Notes: a model not told the origin generated them from the sequence alone. 64,000 nucleotides of DNA from Palaemon carinicauda (GCF_036898095.1 NC_090768.1:43127760-43191759); one strand, 5' to 3'. Counted from the stretch's first letter, positions 42,416 through 53,897 are shown. Program-made: numbers and translations.

Positions 42416-42497
42416 CATGTTCTTGGTCTTGAGAATCCACAGGAAACGAGTGGCTTGCTTCACTGTGATCCCTATCACGATCCTTCTTTTTAACCAT
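42416..42497 (-). CDS. INO80B: INO80B-like coding exon 1
   Basis: The ATG at 42497-42495 sits in a good initiation context (A at -3, G at +4) and opens MVKKKDRDRDHSEASHSF. The exon ends CATG followed by GTAAGT. It leaves one base that completes GCA (Ala) with the CA at the start of exon 2. Residues 1-28, basic and hydrophilic. I see no start closer to exon 2 that would keep the frame except the internal Met in exon 2, so this one is preferred but not proven. Confidence 0.78.
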
Positions 42498-43348
42498 GTT
42501 AACTATTGATGTACTGAAATTAACGAGGACTCTATAATGAGACCAATTATACTGAAGACTCTTTCAAGAGTATCCTAATGTGGCTCAGTTGAACAAATTT
42601 GGTCCGCCAGTCTAACCCTGCTAGGTGCTTTCCGCGCGATTGTTTGTTTACATTCTAATTTTCTACTCGCTACGAATAGGACAGTATTTTGTATTGTCTC
42701 TCGTGGAAATATACAATCTGGGGTGAGGTTTCAATGTGTTTAACCAAATGCTTTATATATTTTATATATATATCCGGATAGAAGAATCCCTTTATATTTC
42801 TTGACACATTGAGAATGGTATAAACGAAAAAGGAGCCGTACAACATAGGTCCCAACGCTTCTCCCGTTATGACCTAAACTAAACCCAAAGTCCCTCACAT
42901 TAATAGAATCCATCGAACAAAAATATGCATATTTAGTATTATGAGTAAACTTATTTACGTTATCTTTTATTAACTAAACGGTCCATTGCTATATTAAGTG
43001 AACAGATATGAGATGAATTATGCTTTGCATAACATTATTAATGTTTCTCAATGCCGTGTCATTTCTGTTTTATTTTCTTTCATATAGACATCCAATTGCA
43101 GAATTAACCTAGATGCATAGTGTATTATTTATTTATTATAGAATTATGCTAAACCTGTCAGAGAAAACGTGAAAGGTGCGGTTGAAAATCTGGTCTAATA
43201 TAACGTGAGTTGACCAATAATTTGAAAGACAGCCTATTTGCTAGTAACCTGGTTTCACTTTGTCAAGGGCCTCCAACATCTGTCAAATACACACACAGAC
43301 GGACTTAAAACATCATACATAACTGTCATGTCAATTGCCAAATTCACA
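42498..43348. other. Upstream region of the INO80B-like gene
   Basis: 5' UTR and promoter should lie here (minus strand), roughly 42498-42700, where sequence is more mixed (GGTGCTTTCCGCGCGATTG at 42625). No TATA or initiator element can be asserted. Confidence 0.35.
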
Positions 43349-43705
43349 CTAATTAGACGGTTGAAAATTATTAAAAGCTTGACTTAAAGCCTTCATATTG
43401 TCTTTCCTTATAATATAAAGTATAGGCGTATTATAAATATCGGGAATGAATATTTGGAAGCTCTTATTGATCACAGAGGCTATTAAACCATTTTGTTTTT
43501 GTTTTTCATAAGAGTCATTATCAGCAAGAAGTCCGTGCAATGTATCGACATCTGTTGCTACTTCCCAGGTTTTATAGATACAATACTGTACTCGGTTTTT
43601 ATCCCCCCTTATCCATTGATATTGGTTCTTTACCATTTTATTCTTGTACAAACTGATGTTACTTACTCCACTTCCTTTATATGCGTTTTCTCTCATCAGT
43701 TCCAA
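43349..43705 (-). CDS. Unassigned 118-codon ORF
   Basis: Open frame MELMRENAYKGSGVSNISLY to IIRKDNMKALSQAFNNFQPS in AT-rich DNA. It has a protein-like mix of residues (YQWIRGDKNR, VATDVDTLHGLLADNDS) rather than low complexity, but no domain that I know. Upstream of the Met the frame is closed by stops within 30 codons. Could be a fragment of a mobile element or an isolated exon. Low confidence that it is expressed. Confidence 0.25.
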   Translation of the reverse strand: MELMRENAYKGSGVSNISLYKNKMVKNQYQWIRGDKNRVQYCIYKTWEVATDVDTLHGLLADNDSYEKQKQNGLIASVINKSFQIFIPDIYNTPILYIIRKDNMKALSQAFNNFQPSN

Positions 43706-44700
43706 AAGGCCTCTATTGACCTAAGGAGATATTTCCTTAAGTGTACTGTACTTTTCCATTAACGGGCACATACTTTCATATAGATTTTTATTCACACATT
43801 CAAGATAGTCAACAAACCAGTTCAAAAACTTCCAAGTTACCCTGACTACAAGCTGAATATTTTCATGATGTAATGCTTCATTTGCTTGCATTCAAGAGCG
43901 GTTATCTAAATGTCGTCAGCTTGTGTACTTAAGTTGCTTATTATTGAATTAGTGGGGTAATATATAGGGTATCTTGTCAGTCTGTGATTTTGCTAGGACA
44001 TGTAAGTAAGGGCTTACATTATTTATGAAGGCGAGAGATGTAAGCATAGAAATCACAACTGCAATTTACATCAATGCAATTGTAGCTGGTTTTCATTTTC
44101 TTACAAATGTGAGTTTCCGTTTTCACCATTTAGTTTGTGTTTTACACAGGATACATAATTCTTCCTTTCTGAAATCTTTAAGATTTTCACCACATTTTTT
44201 TATAATGTGCATTCCAAGGCATTCAGCATTTCACACCGCATATTGCTCGTTTATTGTCAAATCCACATTATCAAAGCACTTGTAAAACAAGAAAGTCTTC
44301 AGGTTCCTCTTAAAAGCCGTATTACGAGCTTTGCAAGATAAAATATACCAGGTGTCTTCATCTCGGGCTGATTATAGTTCAATTATAGTAATTATCTTTA
44401 TATTTTACCTTTTACCCCTGGAGAAATGTATCATACATCTGACTTAGTTGTAGTAGAAGAATGATTAATCAGACAAATTTTAATCTTGAGATCTAAACGT
44501 TGAAAACTGATCTGGACGTCATGAGATCAGATCATTTTCTGGTATAAAGGATTTCAGCCAGTGTTTGATGGGAAGCCGGTATTCAAAGGGTGTTTTTGGT
44601 ATGTGATGAGCGTTGTTATTCAGTTAAATCCTTCGCGATAATTTAAATTGTCTGCAACTAGAATTTTGGAGTTGCAAGACCTCGTTCGAAGTTATCTATA
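43706..44700. other. Intergenic, no firm feature
   Basis: AT-rich. The minus strand near 44330-44160 reads in pieces like CFDNVDLTINEQYAV, perhaps an old LINE fragment, but too short to name. Confidence 0.35.
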
Positions 44701-44718
44701 TTCTGGATTAAGAGCACA

Positions 44719-44957
44719 CTGTTAAAAATTTGCCTTGAAAAGACGGTAAAAATCCTGGAATAAATGTTGCCAGGCATTTACCGTTTTAAAAGCGGATATG
44801 TTGACGTAAAAGACTGATCTACGGTCACCAACCCGTAAAACATAACAAAGTATAGTAGAAATTACGGTCGCTGTATTGTACTGAAATACAGCTGAGAACA
44901 ATATATTTTTACGGAGAATTTCCGATTAACATTAGGGTTTTCTTTTTTAACTGTGTA
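44719..44957. mobile_element. Possible MITE with CACTGTTAAAAA ends
   Basis: Left CACTGTTAAAAATTTGCC and right (reversed) CACAGTTAAAAAAGAAAACC form short imperfect inverted ends around 240 bp with TACCGTTTTAAAAGCGG-type inner blocks. No target duplication could be confirmed, so this stays tentative. Confidence 0.4.
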
Positions 44958-45048
44958 GCTAATCTAGTTTTTATTATTCCTTTAAATATTTTTGATAATC
45001 AGTTCAAAGTATATATTTTGTTTATCGAAGTTTGTCCACAATCTTTTT

Positions 45049-45082
45049 ATCATCATCATCGTCATCATCATCTTCATCATCA

Positions 45083-45136
<54 letters not shown>
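45049..45136. repeat. (ATC)n(ATT)n microsatellite
   Basis: Compound trinucleotide tract. Confidence 0.95.
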
Positions 45137-45137
<1 letters not shown>

Positions 45138-46947
45138 AGTAAAATGTAATGAATAGTTGACACTCCCTCGTAAAGGGAGATTCCCTGAAAACACCGCTAT
45201 CATTTAGCTTAATCTTTCGCCAGCATGCATCTTTCAATCTTTTTTCTAATAACAATGGAAGTGCAACCGTACTTGACGTTTTCTGCAGACCAGTTTATGA
45301 ATAATCTTTTGTTAGACATTATCAATGCATTCAAGTTACGATCGGTGTCAATGACCTGAGATGTCAGGATGCTAGATAACTCATAATCAATCAATCAATC
45401 AATTCAAGTTACGAGCGGTGATGAAACGGTTAAACCTGCAGCAAACATACATGCAAGAAGATGCCATTATGGCATTCGTGGCGGAAGCATAAACTGTAGA
45501 CATATAGGTGGACAATTCGAAGAACAGTTAATAATGTATTCAAAGCCACTTGAACCCAGGACCCACACGAGTCTGTTTGAAGACATTATTCAAGGTACAC
45601 AGGTTAGCTGATTTTTTTATTTAGTTTTATTCATATTAAAGCACCTAGATCCCTAAGGTTTTATAGAGTCTTTAGTTAAGATTTTGAGCTAAAAGTTGAG
45701 AAATCAAAGCAAACATCATCTATTAAGTTTGATTTAGATTATGTATATGCAAAATCCGCACGCGCACTATGGCGTCTTAGACATCAGTTTATTATTGTGT
45801 GGTAGAATTTAATTTAACTCAAGTAAGAAAAACAATTATAGTGTATTTCATAATAATGTTGACATCATTGAACAAAGGAAACTTCTATATTTTATGCCAA
45901 GACAAAGTCTTCCACTGGCCTATGAATGTTAAGAAAAAATGAAATTTTTCTTCACTTCGAAGTAAATCTTTCATAGCATTTTTTTCAAGGCATGACACAG
46001 CATTCACTTTAAAACTGAAAGCGCCAGTAAAATAGGAACAAAGTAAAACAAACATAGATCAAGTCGACAAAATATGTAATACACAAGTGACATACATAAG
46101 TATATTCCAAATATAGTTTTCCAATTAAGATAACAAATATCACAGGAGGAGCTTATGACCTAAGTGCACAGTGGAACGCACAGTAAATTAACATTTCATC
46201 AACAACCACGCTAAAAACAAAAATGTAAGACTTAAATCACTTAAACTATTCAAGTTTCGAAAGATCAGTCTCTAATCATGTGTAATATTACGAAGATATT
46301 TAAATCATAATATAATTGCAGTTCCACGACCGTGAAACCATTGAGAAGACTCAAGATCACGGAATCAAGATTACGTTGGAACTGGTTCAAGAAACATTTA
46401 CTTTTTCCAAATGGTTTGTGTCACGTTTTAAGAACAAAGAATAAAGTCCAAATGCGTAAATAAGAAACTAAGGTTATGCAGGCTTAAAATGGGATAAGAA
46501 ATTAGCCCTCCATTCTTCTTCCGTTCCTGCTTCCTTTCTTCTATCTTGTTGTCCAGTCTCTCTACATAATACAACTGATGACTCCCCCCCCCCAGCCCAC
46601 ATGGTTATTGAAGGGGGTCACATGCCCCGATACTACGCCATATAGCCTGAATTTAATATTCCAGTTAAAGAATAATGACAAAGAACTTGGCTAAGTGCAT
46701 AGACATTGCCTTGTTTTTACTACGTACAAGTAAATGTAAAATTAAAATATCTATCATTATTTTAGAATCCTAAAACCCATATATCTCGAAATTATCATGC
46801 ATAAGGCAGGAATTAAAAAGAAAAATACTTAGAGAAACTTCTATTTAACCAAATAAAATATCAAACCTTTTCATATCGTCAACATACGTCATATAACTTA
46901 AGAATCAATTAATCACTCATCTCGTCACATTATTTCTTGAACAAATA
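45137..46947. other. Intergenic, no gene seen
   Basis: 1.8 kb AT-rich DNA with a small (AATC)n run at 45385. Nothing else supported. Confidence 0.5.
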
Positions 46948-47032
46948 ATGCAATACCAGACGTCTACCAAAATTCATTTAATAAGTCTTGTATGCACAAT
47001 ACATTTCTTCATTAAATGGTACATTTCCTACT

Positions 47033-47091
<59 letters not shown>

Positions 47092-47111
47092 GTCAGTGTT
47101 TTTTTTTTTTT
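47033..47111. repeat. Poly-T tract, interrupted once
   Basis: About 57 T, GGTCAGTG, then 13 T, then GGTCAGTG again: a slipped duplication around the motif. Possibly the tail of a minus-strand retroposon. Confidence 0.9.
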
Positions 47112-47270
47112 GGTCAGTGTCAGTTTTCCGCTATGGCGTGATTGTGGATCTTGTAATGGTAGTTGTAGGTGTCGTAAATACATATGTATTTGTTGTCTGA
47201 GTAGTCATGCGAGATGTGCTCATATTTGTGGCACAGATGAAGGGAAATGTATCGCCATATTTATATATTG

Positions 47271-47591
47271 CAGTGGTTCCCAACCTGGGGGAAATTTCCC
47301 CCTGGGGGGAAATTTGAAGCTTCCAGGGGGGAAATAATTACACTACCTACTAACTAAAACAGGCGGAAAATGTCCTCATAGTACGTGCGGCAATTTGTTG
47401 TTAGCCATTCAATTGTGATATGATCATATCATTTCTCACTGACATGATATTCAAGGGGAGAATTGGAATATCATGCCCATTTCTGAGGCAGGCGAGTGGG
47501 CATGAGGGCTGGGCGGGGCATGAAGGGGGAAATCTGGATGGTTGAACTGGGTGCAGGGGGAAAGTGACTGAAAAAAGGTTGGGAACCACTG
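47271..47591. mobile_element. hAT-type MITE with 8-bp target duplication
   Basis: Terminal inverted repeats CAGTGGTTCCCAACCT / AGGTTGGGAACCACTG, flanked on both sides by ATATATTG (47263-47270 and 47592-47599). An 8-bp duplication and CAGTGGTTC tips are the hAT signature. 321 bp, no transposase. Confidence 0.92.
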
Positions 47592-48087
47592 ATATATTGT
47601 ATATACATGCATACATTCTAATGCGCTTCAGAAGTTGCAGGATGAATAGAGCAATGACTTGTACTGATCTTCTTGGGAACCACCCTCTGTTAGAGAAACA
47701 TGTTACAGAAAAAGGATTGTATCAACACAAACATTTTTCTACTCTCAAATATTTAGGATGAAATTCTACTAGAAATAACTTAAACGCAAAGGATCTAACA
47801 AGTGAATAGTGCATCTACCCGGGTCAGGATTCGAAGGTGTTCCTTTTGGATATTGATACTAAAACTCCAGTGACTTCTCTATTCAGCCCCCAATAAATAT
47901 GAAAGTTAACTTAAGCTCCTCTGTACATATTCTTGTCGAGTTCAGGTTTTATATTATTACACCGAAATGGGAAATCATCCCCTCTCCACCCTGATGACTA
48001 AGTTAGCAACAAGCCGCCATTCGTGGAAGTTTTAACACTAATTGACTTGTTAATTTTATGCTTTCAACCATGGAATACGTAAAAGTA

Positions 48088-48166
<79 letters not shown>

Positions 48167-48184
48167 GTTATTATTATTATTATT
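48088..48184. repeat. (ATT)n microsatellite, tail of a family R copy
   Basis: About 32 ATT units, followed at 48186-48230 by GCTAAGCTTCAACCTTAGTT and GGAAAAGCAAGATGCTAT, a short minus-oriented family R copy. Confidence 0.9.
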
Positions 48185-48484
48185 GATAGCTAAGCTTCAA
48201 CCTTAGTTGGAAAAGCAAGATGCTATGTCACTTGGAGTTTATAGACTTTTCCTTAGAGAATGGGAATCCCGATAACAGACTTGATAACAATTAGCCCACT
48301 CTGATTTGGTGAAAATTCCACATTCGATGACTGAAATTAAGATTTATTTCTATTTTTACTTGTATAAATTTAGGCATAAAACGCCCCAGAAACTGTTTGG
48401 TATTCTTGGTTCTCTATGGCCTCCATATGTGCCGCATAAACGATTATGTACCATCTGTTTTCGATCATCCCTATCCTTGTCTAT

Positions 48485-48748
48485 GGCCGGGAGCACACTA
48501 GGGACTCTGTGGCGCCACAAAGCCACAGCATCATGTGGCGGGGATGTGGTCTCCCATAGGTTTCCATTGTTTTCAAAGCCACGCCACGCCTGTGGCGGGG
48601 ATGAGAGACAGAGAGCCACAGTCGCTTGCCACAGTCGCTAGGTTGCGCGACAAAACATAAAAACTATGGAAACCTATGGGAGACCACATCCCCACCACAC
48701 AATGCTGTGGCTTTGTGGCGCCACAGAGTCGCTAGTGTGCTCCCGGCC
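48485..48748. mobile_element. Palindromic MITE with ~85-bp inverted repeats
   Basis: GGCCGGGAGCACACTAGGGA ... CTCTGTGGCGCCACAAAGCC ... TCCCATAGGTTTCCAT on the left returns inverted on the right with only a few mismatches. 264 bp; the inner 90 bp repeats GCCACAG words. No transposase. Flanks TCTAT and TTATG do not give a clear target duplication, so the superfamily is open. Confidence 0.8.
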
Positions 48749-48909
48749 TTATGATTGTTGAAGAAGAACCTTTATCAGCCGTTGATACGGTTTCGATTAT
48801 TCTTGCCTGTATTGTTTGGTTATGCTATTGTACTAGGAGGAGTTGTAGTAGCGGCATATAAAGATGTACTGTACCTGGTGTTGAAGTAGTTGTGATATCT
48901 GTGACTATT

Positions 48910-49475
<566 letters not shown>

Positions 49476-49734
49476 GTGTACGTGATTATTGCATTATTGG
49501 TATCTATGGTTTAACTTTGTGTTGATGCACTATTTAATTATTTGGGTGTTGCTGTAGTGATATCTTTGGTTGTTCTTACAGTAGCAGTGGTTGTGGTTAT
49601 TGTAGCAGGGATATCTATGGTTGTACCTGGTAATGTTGCAGTAGCTGCATATGTGGTTGTTTTAGTAGTGGTACAAGAAATGGTTAAACTTGATCTTGCA
49701 CAGTATTAGTTTTTGTGGTTGTTGCTGTAGTGGT

Positions 49735-50400
49735 ATCTGTGTTTTTGCGGTTGTTTTGTCTGGTTGTTGCAGTAGTGGTATTTATAGTTGTATTTGGTAT
49801 TGTTGCAGCATTTGTTCATGTGGTTGTTGCTGTAGTGTTATCTGTTTGTTTTTGTGGTTGTTTTGTCTGGTTGTTGCAGTAGTGGTATTTATAGTTGTAT
49901 TTGGTATTGTTGCAGCATTTGTTCATGTGGTTGTTGCTGTAGTGTTATCTGTTTGTTTTTGTGGTTGTTTTGTCTGGTTGTTGCAGTAGTGGTATTTATA
50001 GTTGTATTTGGTATTGTTGCAGCATTTGTTCATGTGGTTGTTGCTGTAGTGTTATCTGTTTGTTTTTGTGGTTGTTTTGTCTGGTTGTTGCAGTAGTGGT
50101 ATTTATAGTTGTATTTGGTATTGTTGCAGCATTTGTTCATGTGGTTGTTGCTGTAGTGTTATCTGTTTGTTTTTGTGGTTGTTTTGTCTGGTTGTTGCAG
50201 TAGTGGTATTTATAGTTGTATTTGGTATTGTTGCATTATTTGTTCATGTGGTTGTTGCTGTAGTGTTATCTGTTTGTTTTTGTGGTTGTTTTGTCTGGTT
50301 GTTGCAGTAGTGGTATTTATAGTTGTATTTGGTATTGTTGCAGTAGTGGTATTTATAGTTGTATTTGGTATTGTTGCAGTATTTGTTCACGTGGTTGTTG
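49735..50400. repeat. 107-bp minisatellite, about 5-6 copies
   Basis: A unit with TGGTTGTTGCTGTAGTGTTA ... TTGTATTTGGTATTGTTGCAGCATTTG repeats every 107 bp (for example starts at 49854, 49961, 50068, 50175, 50282), with near-perfect copies. 107 is not a multiple of 3, so it cannot be a clean protein repeat. It continues the TGTTGTTGCAGTAG composition of the mucin-like exon next to it. Confidence 0.9.
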
Positions 50401-50582
50401 CTGTAGTGGCATCTGTTGTTGTTCTTATAACAGTAGACTACATGGTTGTAGTGGTATTTATGGCCGTACTTGGTGTTGTTGCAATAGTTGTACAGTATAT
50501 GCAGTTCTTGATGCTGTGACAGCATTTTTCATGTTATAGTAGTGATAGATGTGGTTGACCTTGGAGTTGTTGTAATAGTAGT

Positions 50583-52029
50583 TTATGGGGTTGTACTTGT
50601 TGTTGCAGTAGTGGTATCTGTGGTTGTACTTGGCGTTGTTGTAGTTGTGATTGTTGCAGTTGTGGTATCTGTAGTTGAACTTGTTGCAGTAGTTGTGGTT
50701 GTTGCAGTTGTGGTATCTGTGGTTGTACTTGGCGTTGTTGTAGTTGAGGTTGTTGTAGTTGTGGTATCTGTGGTTGTACTTGTTGCAGTAGTTGTGGTTG
50801 TTGCAGTTGTGGTATCTGTGGTTGTACTTGGTGTTGTCGTGGTTGTTGCAGTTGTGGTATCCGTGGTTGTACTTGGTGTTGTTGTGGTTGTTGCAGTTGT
50901 GGTATCTGTGGTTGTACTTGGTGTTGTTGTGGTTGTTGCAGTTGTGGTGTCTGTGGTTGTGCTTGGTGTTGTGGTATCTGTTGTTGTACTTGGTGTTGTT
51001 GCAGTAGTTGTGGTTGTACTTGGTGTTGTTGTAGTACTTATGCTTGTGGTTGTTGCAGTTGTGGTATCTGTGGTTGTGCTTGGTGTTGTTGAAGTAGTTG
51101 TGGTTGTGCTTGGTGTTGTTGAAGTAGTTGTGGTTGTGCTTGGTGTTGTTGAAGTAGTTGTACTTGTGCTTGGTGTTGTTGAAATAGTTGTGGTTGTACT
51201 GGGTGTTGTTGAAGTAGTTGTGGTTGTGCTTGGTGTTGTTGAAATAGTTGTGGTTGTGCTTGGTGTTGGTGAAGTAGTTGTGGTTGTACTTGGTGTTGTT
51301 GAAATAGTTGTGGTTGTGCTTGGTGTTGTTGAAGTAGATGTGGTTGTACTGGGGGTTGTTGAAATAGTTGTGGTTGTGCTTGGTGTTGTTGAAGTAGATG
51401 TGGTTGTACTGGGGGTTGTTGAAGTAGTTGTGGTTGTGCTTGGTGTTGTTGAAGTAGATGTGGTTGTACTGGGGGTTGTTGAAATAGTTGTGGTTGTGCT
51501 TGATGTTGTTGAAGTAGATGTGGTTGTACTGGGTGTTGTTGAAAGAGTTGTGGTTGTGCTTGGTGTTGAGGAAGTAGTTGTGGTTGTACTTGGTGTTGTT
51601 GAAGTACTTGTGGTTGTGCTTGGTGTTGTTGAAGTAGTTGTGGTTGTACTGGGTGTTGTTGTAGTAGTTATGTTTGTGGTTGCTGCAGTTGTGGTACCTG
51701 TGGTTGTACTTGGTGTTGTTGAAGTAGTTGTAGTTGTACTTGGTGTTGTTGAAGTAGTTATGTTTGTGGTTGTTGCAGTTGTGGTAGCTGTAGTTGTACT
51801 AGGGGTTGTAGTGACTGTAGAATCTGTGGATGTAGTTGACATTGTTGTAGCAGTGGTGTTTGTGACGACTGTGGTTGGGGTAGTTGTAGATGGGGTGGTA
51901 GTAATAGAAGTTGTACTTGTCATTGTTGTGCTTGTTGTTGTTGGAGCTTCGTAATATGATGCATAAACTTTGACCTCCATTAGCTCCAGCTCCTCTGAAC
52001 TCGAGAGGGTTTTTTGAATGCTGATATAT
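50583..52029 (-). CDS. Lectin-mucin gene, last recognised exon: end of F5/8C-like domain plus Thr-rich mucin tail
   Basis: After the acceptor TTCTTTTTTTCAG the frame reads RYISIQKTLSSSEELELMEV KVYA, the last strands of a fucolectin/F5/8-type C domain. About 450 residues follow that are almost only Thr, Ser and Pro. The main unit is a 10-residue STTPSTTTTT (30 bp), repeated some 20 times over 51080-51660; longer (STTTDTTTATTT) units lie near the end. Stop at 50583. Thr/Ser/Pro repeats are O-glycosylated mucin-like stalks, so this is probably a secreted or surface glycoprotein. The opposite strand is also open (470 codons of Val/Leu/Gly), only as a mirror of the repeat. Confidence 0.7.
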
Positions 52030-52139
52030 CTGAAAAAAAGAAGAAAATATTTCTCAATATAGGGATGTTTTGATTCTGAATTACATATACTCGTACAGCA
52101 CATGTGCATACTTTCTTACCCAGATCTACTTCATTTTAG

Positions 52140-52740
52140 TCTATTACTTTTTCCATTGCAATGGTTCTTCGATTTTCAATACCAGTTTCACGAATGCCTA
52201 TAAAGTCCCTGTCTTTCCAGCTAAATAAAAATGTGAAAAGTTACAGCGAATTTTATATTCTAACTATTTTACTGTAATACTTTTTCCATTGGTTTGTCAA
52301 TAGTTCTTTGAATTTCAATACCAGCTTCATGAATACCTATAAAATCCCTGTCTTTCCAGCTAAATAAAAATGTGAAAAGTTACTGCGGATTCCATATTTG
52401 AACTCTATTTTTATCATGTGTCTGGCCTGGATATTGAATTTCTAAAATTCGCTTCTTGAAATATAGTAAAAGTCATTGGCTACAAAAAGATTTTACATGT
52501 GCATACTTTCTTACCCAGAGCTACTTCCTTTTAGTCTATTACTTTTTCCATTTCAAGGGTTCTTTGAATTTCAATACCAGCTTCATGAATACCTATAAAG
52601 TCCCTGTCTTTCCAGCTAAATAATAATGTGAAAAGTTACAGCGAATTTTATATTCTAACTATTTTTATCATGTGTCTGGCCTGGATATTAAATTCCTAAA
52701 ATTCGCTTCTTGTAAGATAGTAAAAGTCATTGGCTACAAA
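52140..52740. repeat. Triplicated ~125-bp block in the lectin-mucin intron
   Basis: TTTTTCCATTG...TTCAATACCAG...CCTGTCTTTCCAGCTAAATA...GTGAAAAGTTAC occurs at about 52148, 52278 and 52541; CATGTGTCTGGCCTGGATAT...AATTCGCTTCTTG occurs at 52418 and 52669. So a segment of about 390 bp was duplicated after a shorter duplication. Confidence 0.85.
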
Positions 52741-52912
52741 AAGATTTTTGTCTATTTCTTAATCCTCAGTATCTTCTTCCTGTGTCAGAATTGCTTCATA
52801 CTCGCCCCTGAGATTCTATGTAATTAGAGATGCTAAACCGGTTTTAGAACATGAGATACTCTTTTCAATGATATTAAATGTGATCTCTAATAAGTGTTTT
52901 TGGAATATCGCA

Positions 52913-52913
<1 letters not shown>

Positions 52914-52982
<69 letters not shown>
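52914..52982. repeat. (TA)n microsatellite
   Basis: About 34 TA units. Confidence 0.95.
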
Positions 52983-52985
<3 letters not shown>

Positions 52986-53076
52986 TTTATGAAATTAAAA
53001 CAAAATTGGCGTTAGTTTTTATATTTTCATATTTGGGTTTTTTATTTTATAAAACGCAATTTGATTACAGCAAATT

Positions 53077-53080
<4 letters not shown>

Positions 53081-53144
<64 letters not shown>
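53081..53144. repeat. (TA)n microsatellite
   Basis: About 32 TA units, 100 bp from the previous one. Confidence 0.95.
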
Positions 53145-53147
<3 letters not shown>

Positions 53148-53318
53148 ACAGCAAAGAAGCCCACACATACACACAACACCTACATCCACGTATATAGAAA
53201 TACAGTTACCTCCCTTCATGAATTTGGTGTGCATACCTACGATTCATATTCACAATGTGTTTTGTTTCAACTGATTGGTGTCCACCCAAGAACCCAGAAC
53301 CTAAAGCGAGTTCCTCAC

Positions 53319-53449
53319 CTTGCAATGACTCCACCATTCACATACAGTGTAAGAAGTCCTTGATTCCCATTGTAAGGTCCTATGTATGTGGACAGTAACA
53401 TCCACGACTTGAAGTCATTGTTCGTCATTGGGGTGGAACTAGAACGGAC
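53319..53449 (-). CDS. Lectin-mucin gene, upstream exon (fucolectin/F5/8C-like domain)
   Basis: 131 nt between CTACATTGCAG and GCAAG|GTGAGG, open as VRSSSTPMTNNDFKSWMLLS, then TYIGPYNGNQGLLTLYVNGG VIA. The two bases AG at the end complete Arg with the next exon (AG|A) and give VIARYISIQKT...ELMEVKVYA. The 'Y.GP....Q......GRY.SIQ.....L.L.EV.VYA' pattern is that of fucolectin tachylectin-4 pentraxin-1 / F5/8C sugar-binding domains. Upstream exons, including a signal peptide, were not found in the window. Intron 52030-53318 holds duplicated blocks and (TA)n. Confidence 0.7.
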
Positions 53450-53844
53450 CTGCAATGTAGATTATTTTTTTAGTTTGAGTTACGTCTTTGTACAAATGTA
53501 AATGCTTCGACGATACCCTTTCTGGTCGGGTAGCATATTTCTCTAAAACTACGTATGGTTTGTTCAAGCAAGAATAATCAATTTTGAGTGCTAAACATTG
53601 ATTAATTAATTTACTCATTCCTTTATTTCGTTTTGGTTGTTTAGCAGCCTGAAAACGAAAAATTATTGACACCATTCGAAAACGATGGTTAATCAAATTC
53701 AGTCGCAGACAGAAGAGCTAAAACAACAGTTATATCTACTAGTAATAACCCCCTCTCTCCCCTTTTAGTAGCAAATAAGAGTAGGTTAAACAGTTGTGTA
53801 TACTCAACAATCTCTCAATAGCAGACAATAGTAAGCTAAAAATA

Positions 53845-53846
<2 letters not shown>

Positions 53847-53897
<51 letters not shown>
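53847..53897. repeat. (CT)n microsatellite
   Basis: About 25 CT units. Confidence 0.95.

Larger units (their letters stand above)
13628..42497 (-). other. INO80B: INO80B-like gene (INO80 complex subunit B), coding span of 7 exons
   Basis: Seven minus-strand coding exons join in phase with GT/AG borders at every intron and give 330 codons plus TAG. Residues 1-93 are lysine-rich then acidic (KKPKKHKHKK; VEDLEDVDISVVDEIDD). About 133-225 form the PAPA-1 region: EERWLDAIESGKLEE, then LMTARQRAMFEK, then LLSLPSGFKEK, then a KR-rich helix. Residues 284-323 are a HIT zinc finger with Cys 290, 295, 303, 311, 315 and His 323 (CSLQCYKKN). This domain pair is diagnostic of INO80B/PAPA-1 (Ies2 in yeast), a nuclear subunit of the INO80 nucleosome remodeller; the human protein is of similar length (about 356 aa). 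Introns are 7103, 3734, 7031, 359, 1025 and 8625 bp; introns 3 and 6 are mostly retrotransposon. UTRs and promoter are not defined. Seen: exons and motifs. Inferred: a functional gene. Confidence 0.9.

Noticed and set aside
42498..42700. A bidirectional promoter with a gene on the + strand
   Set aside because: No coding exon could be found on the + strand for several kb beyond.
48485..48748. Target-site duplication for the palindromic MITE
   Set aside because: The flanks TCTAT and TTATG do not match well enough.
49854..50310. Several identical 80-codon + strand ORFs
   Set aside because: They come from a 107-bp tandem repeat that re-reads the same text in rotating frames; no start context or splice signals.
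50542..51954. 470-codon + strand ORF of Val/Leu/Gly
   Set aside because: It is the mirror of the 30-bp Thr-codon array (ACA/ACC read backwards gives GTT/TGT). The minus strand has the lectin exon, acceptor and Thr/Ser/Pro tail, so the minus frame is the gene.
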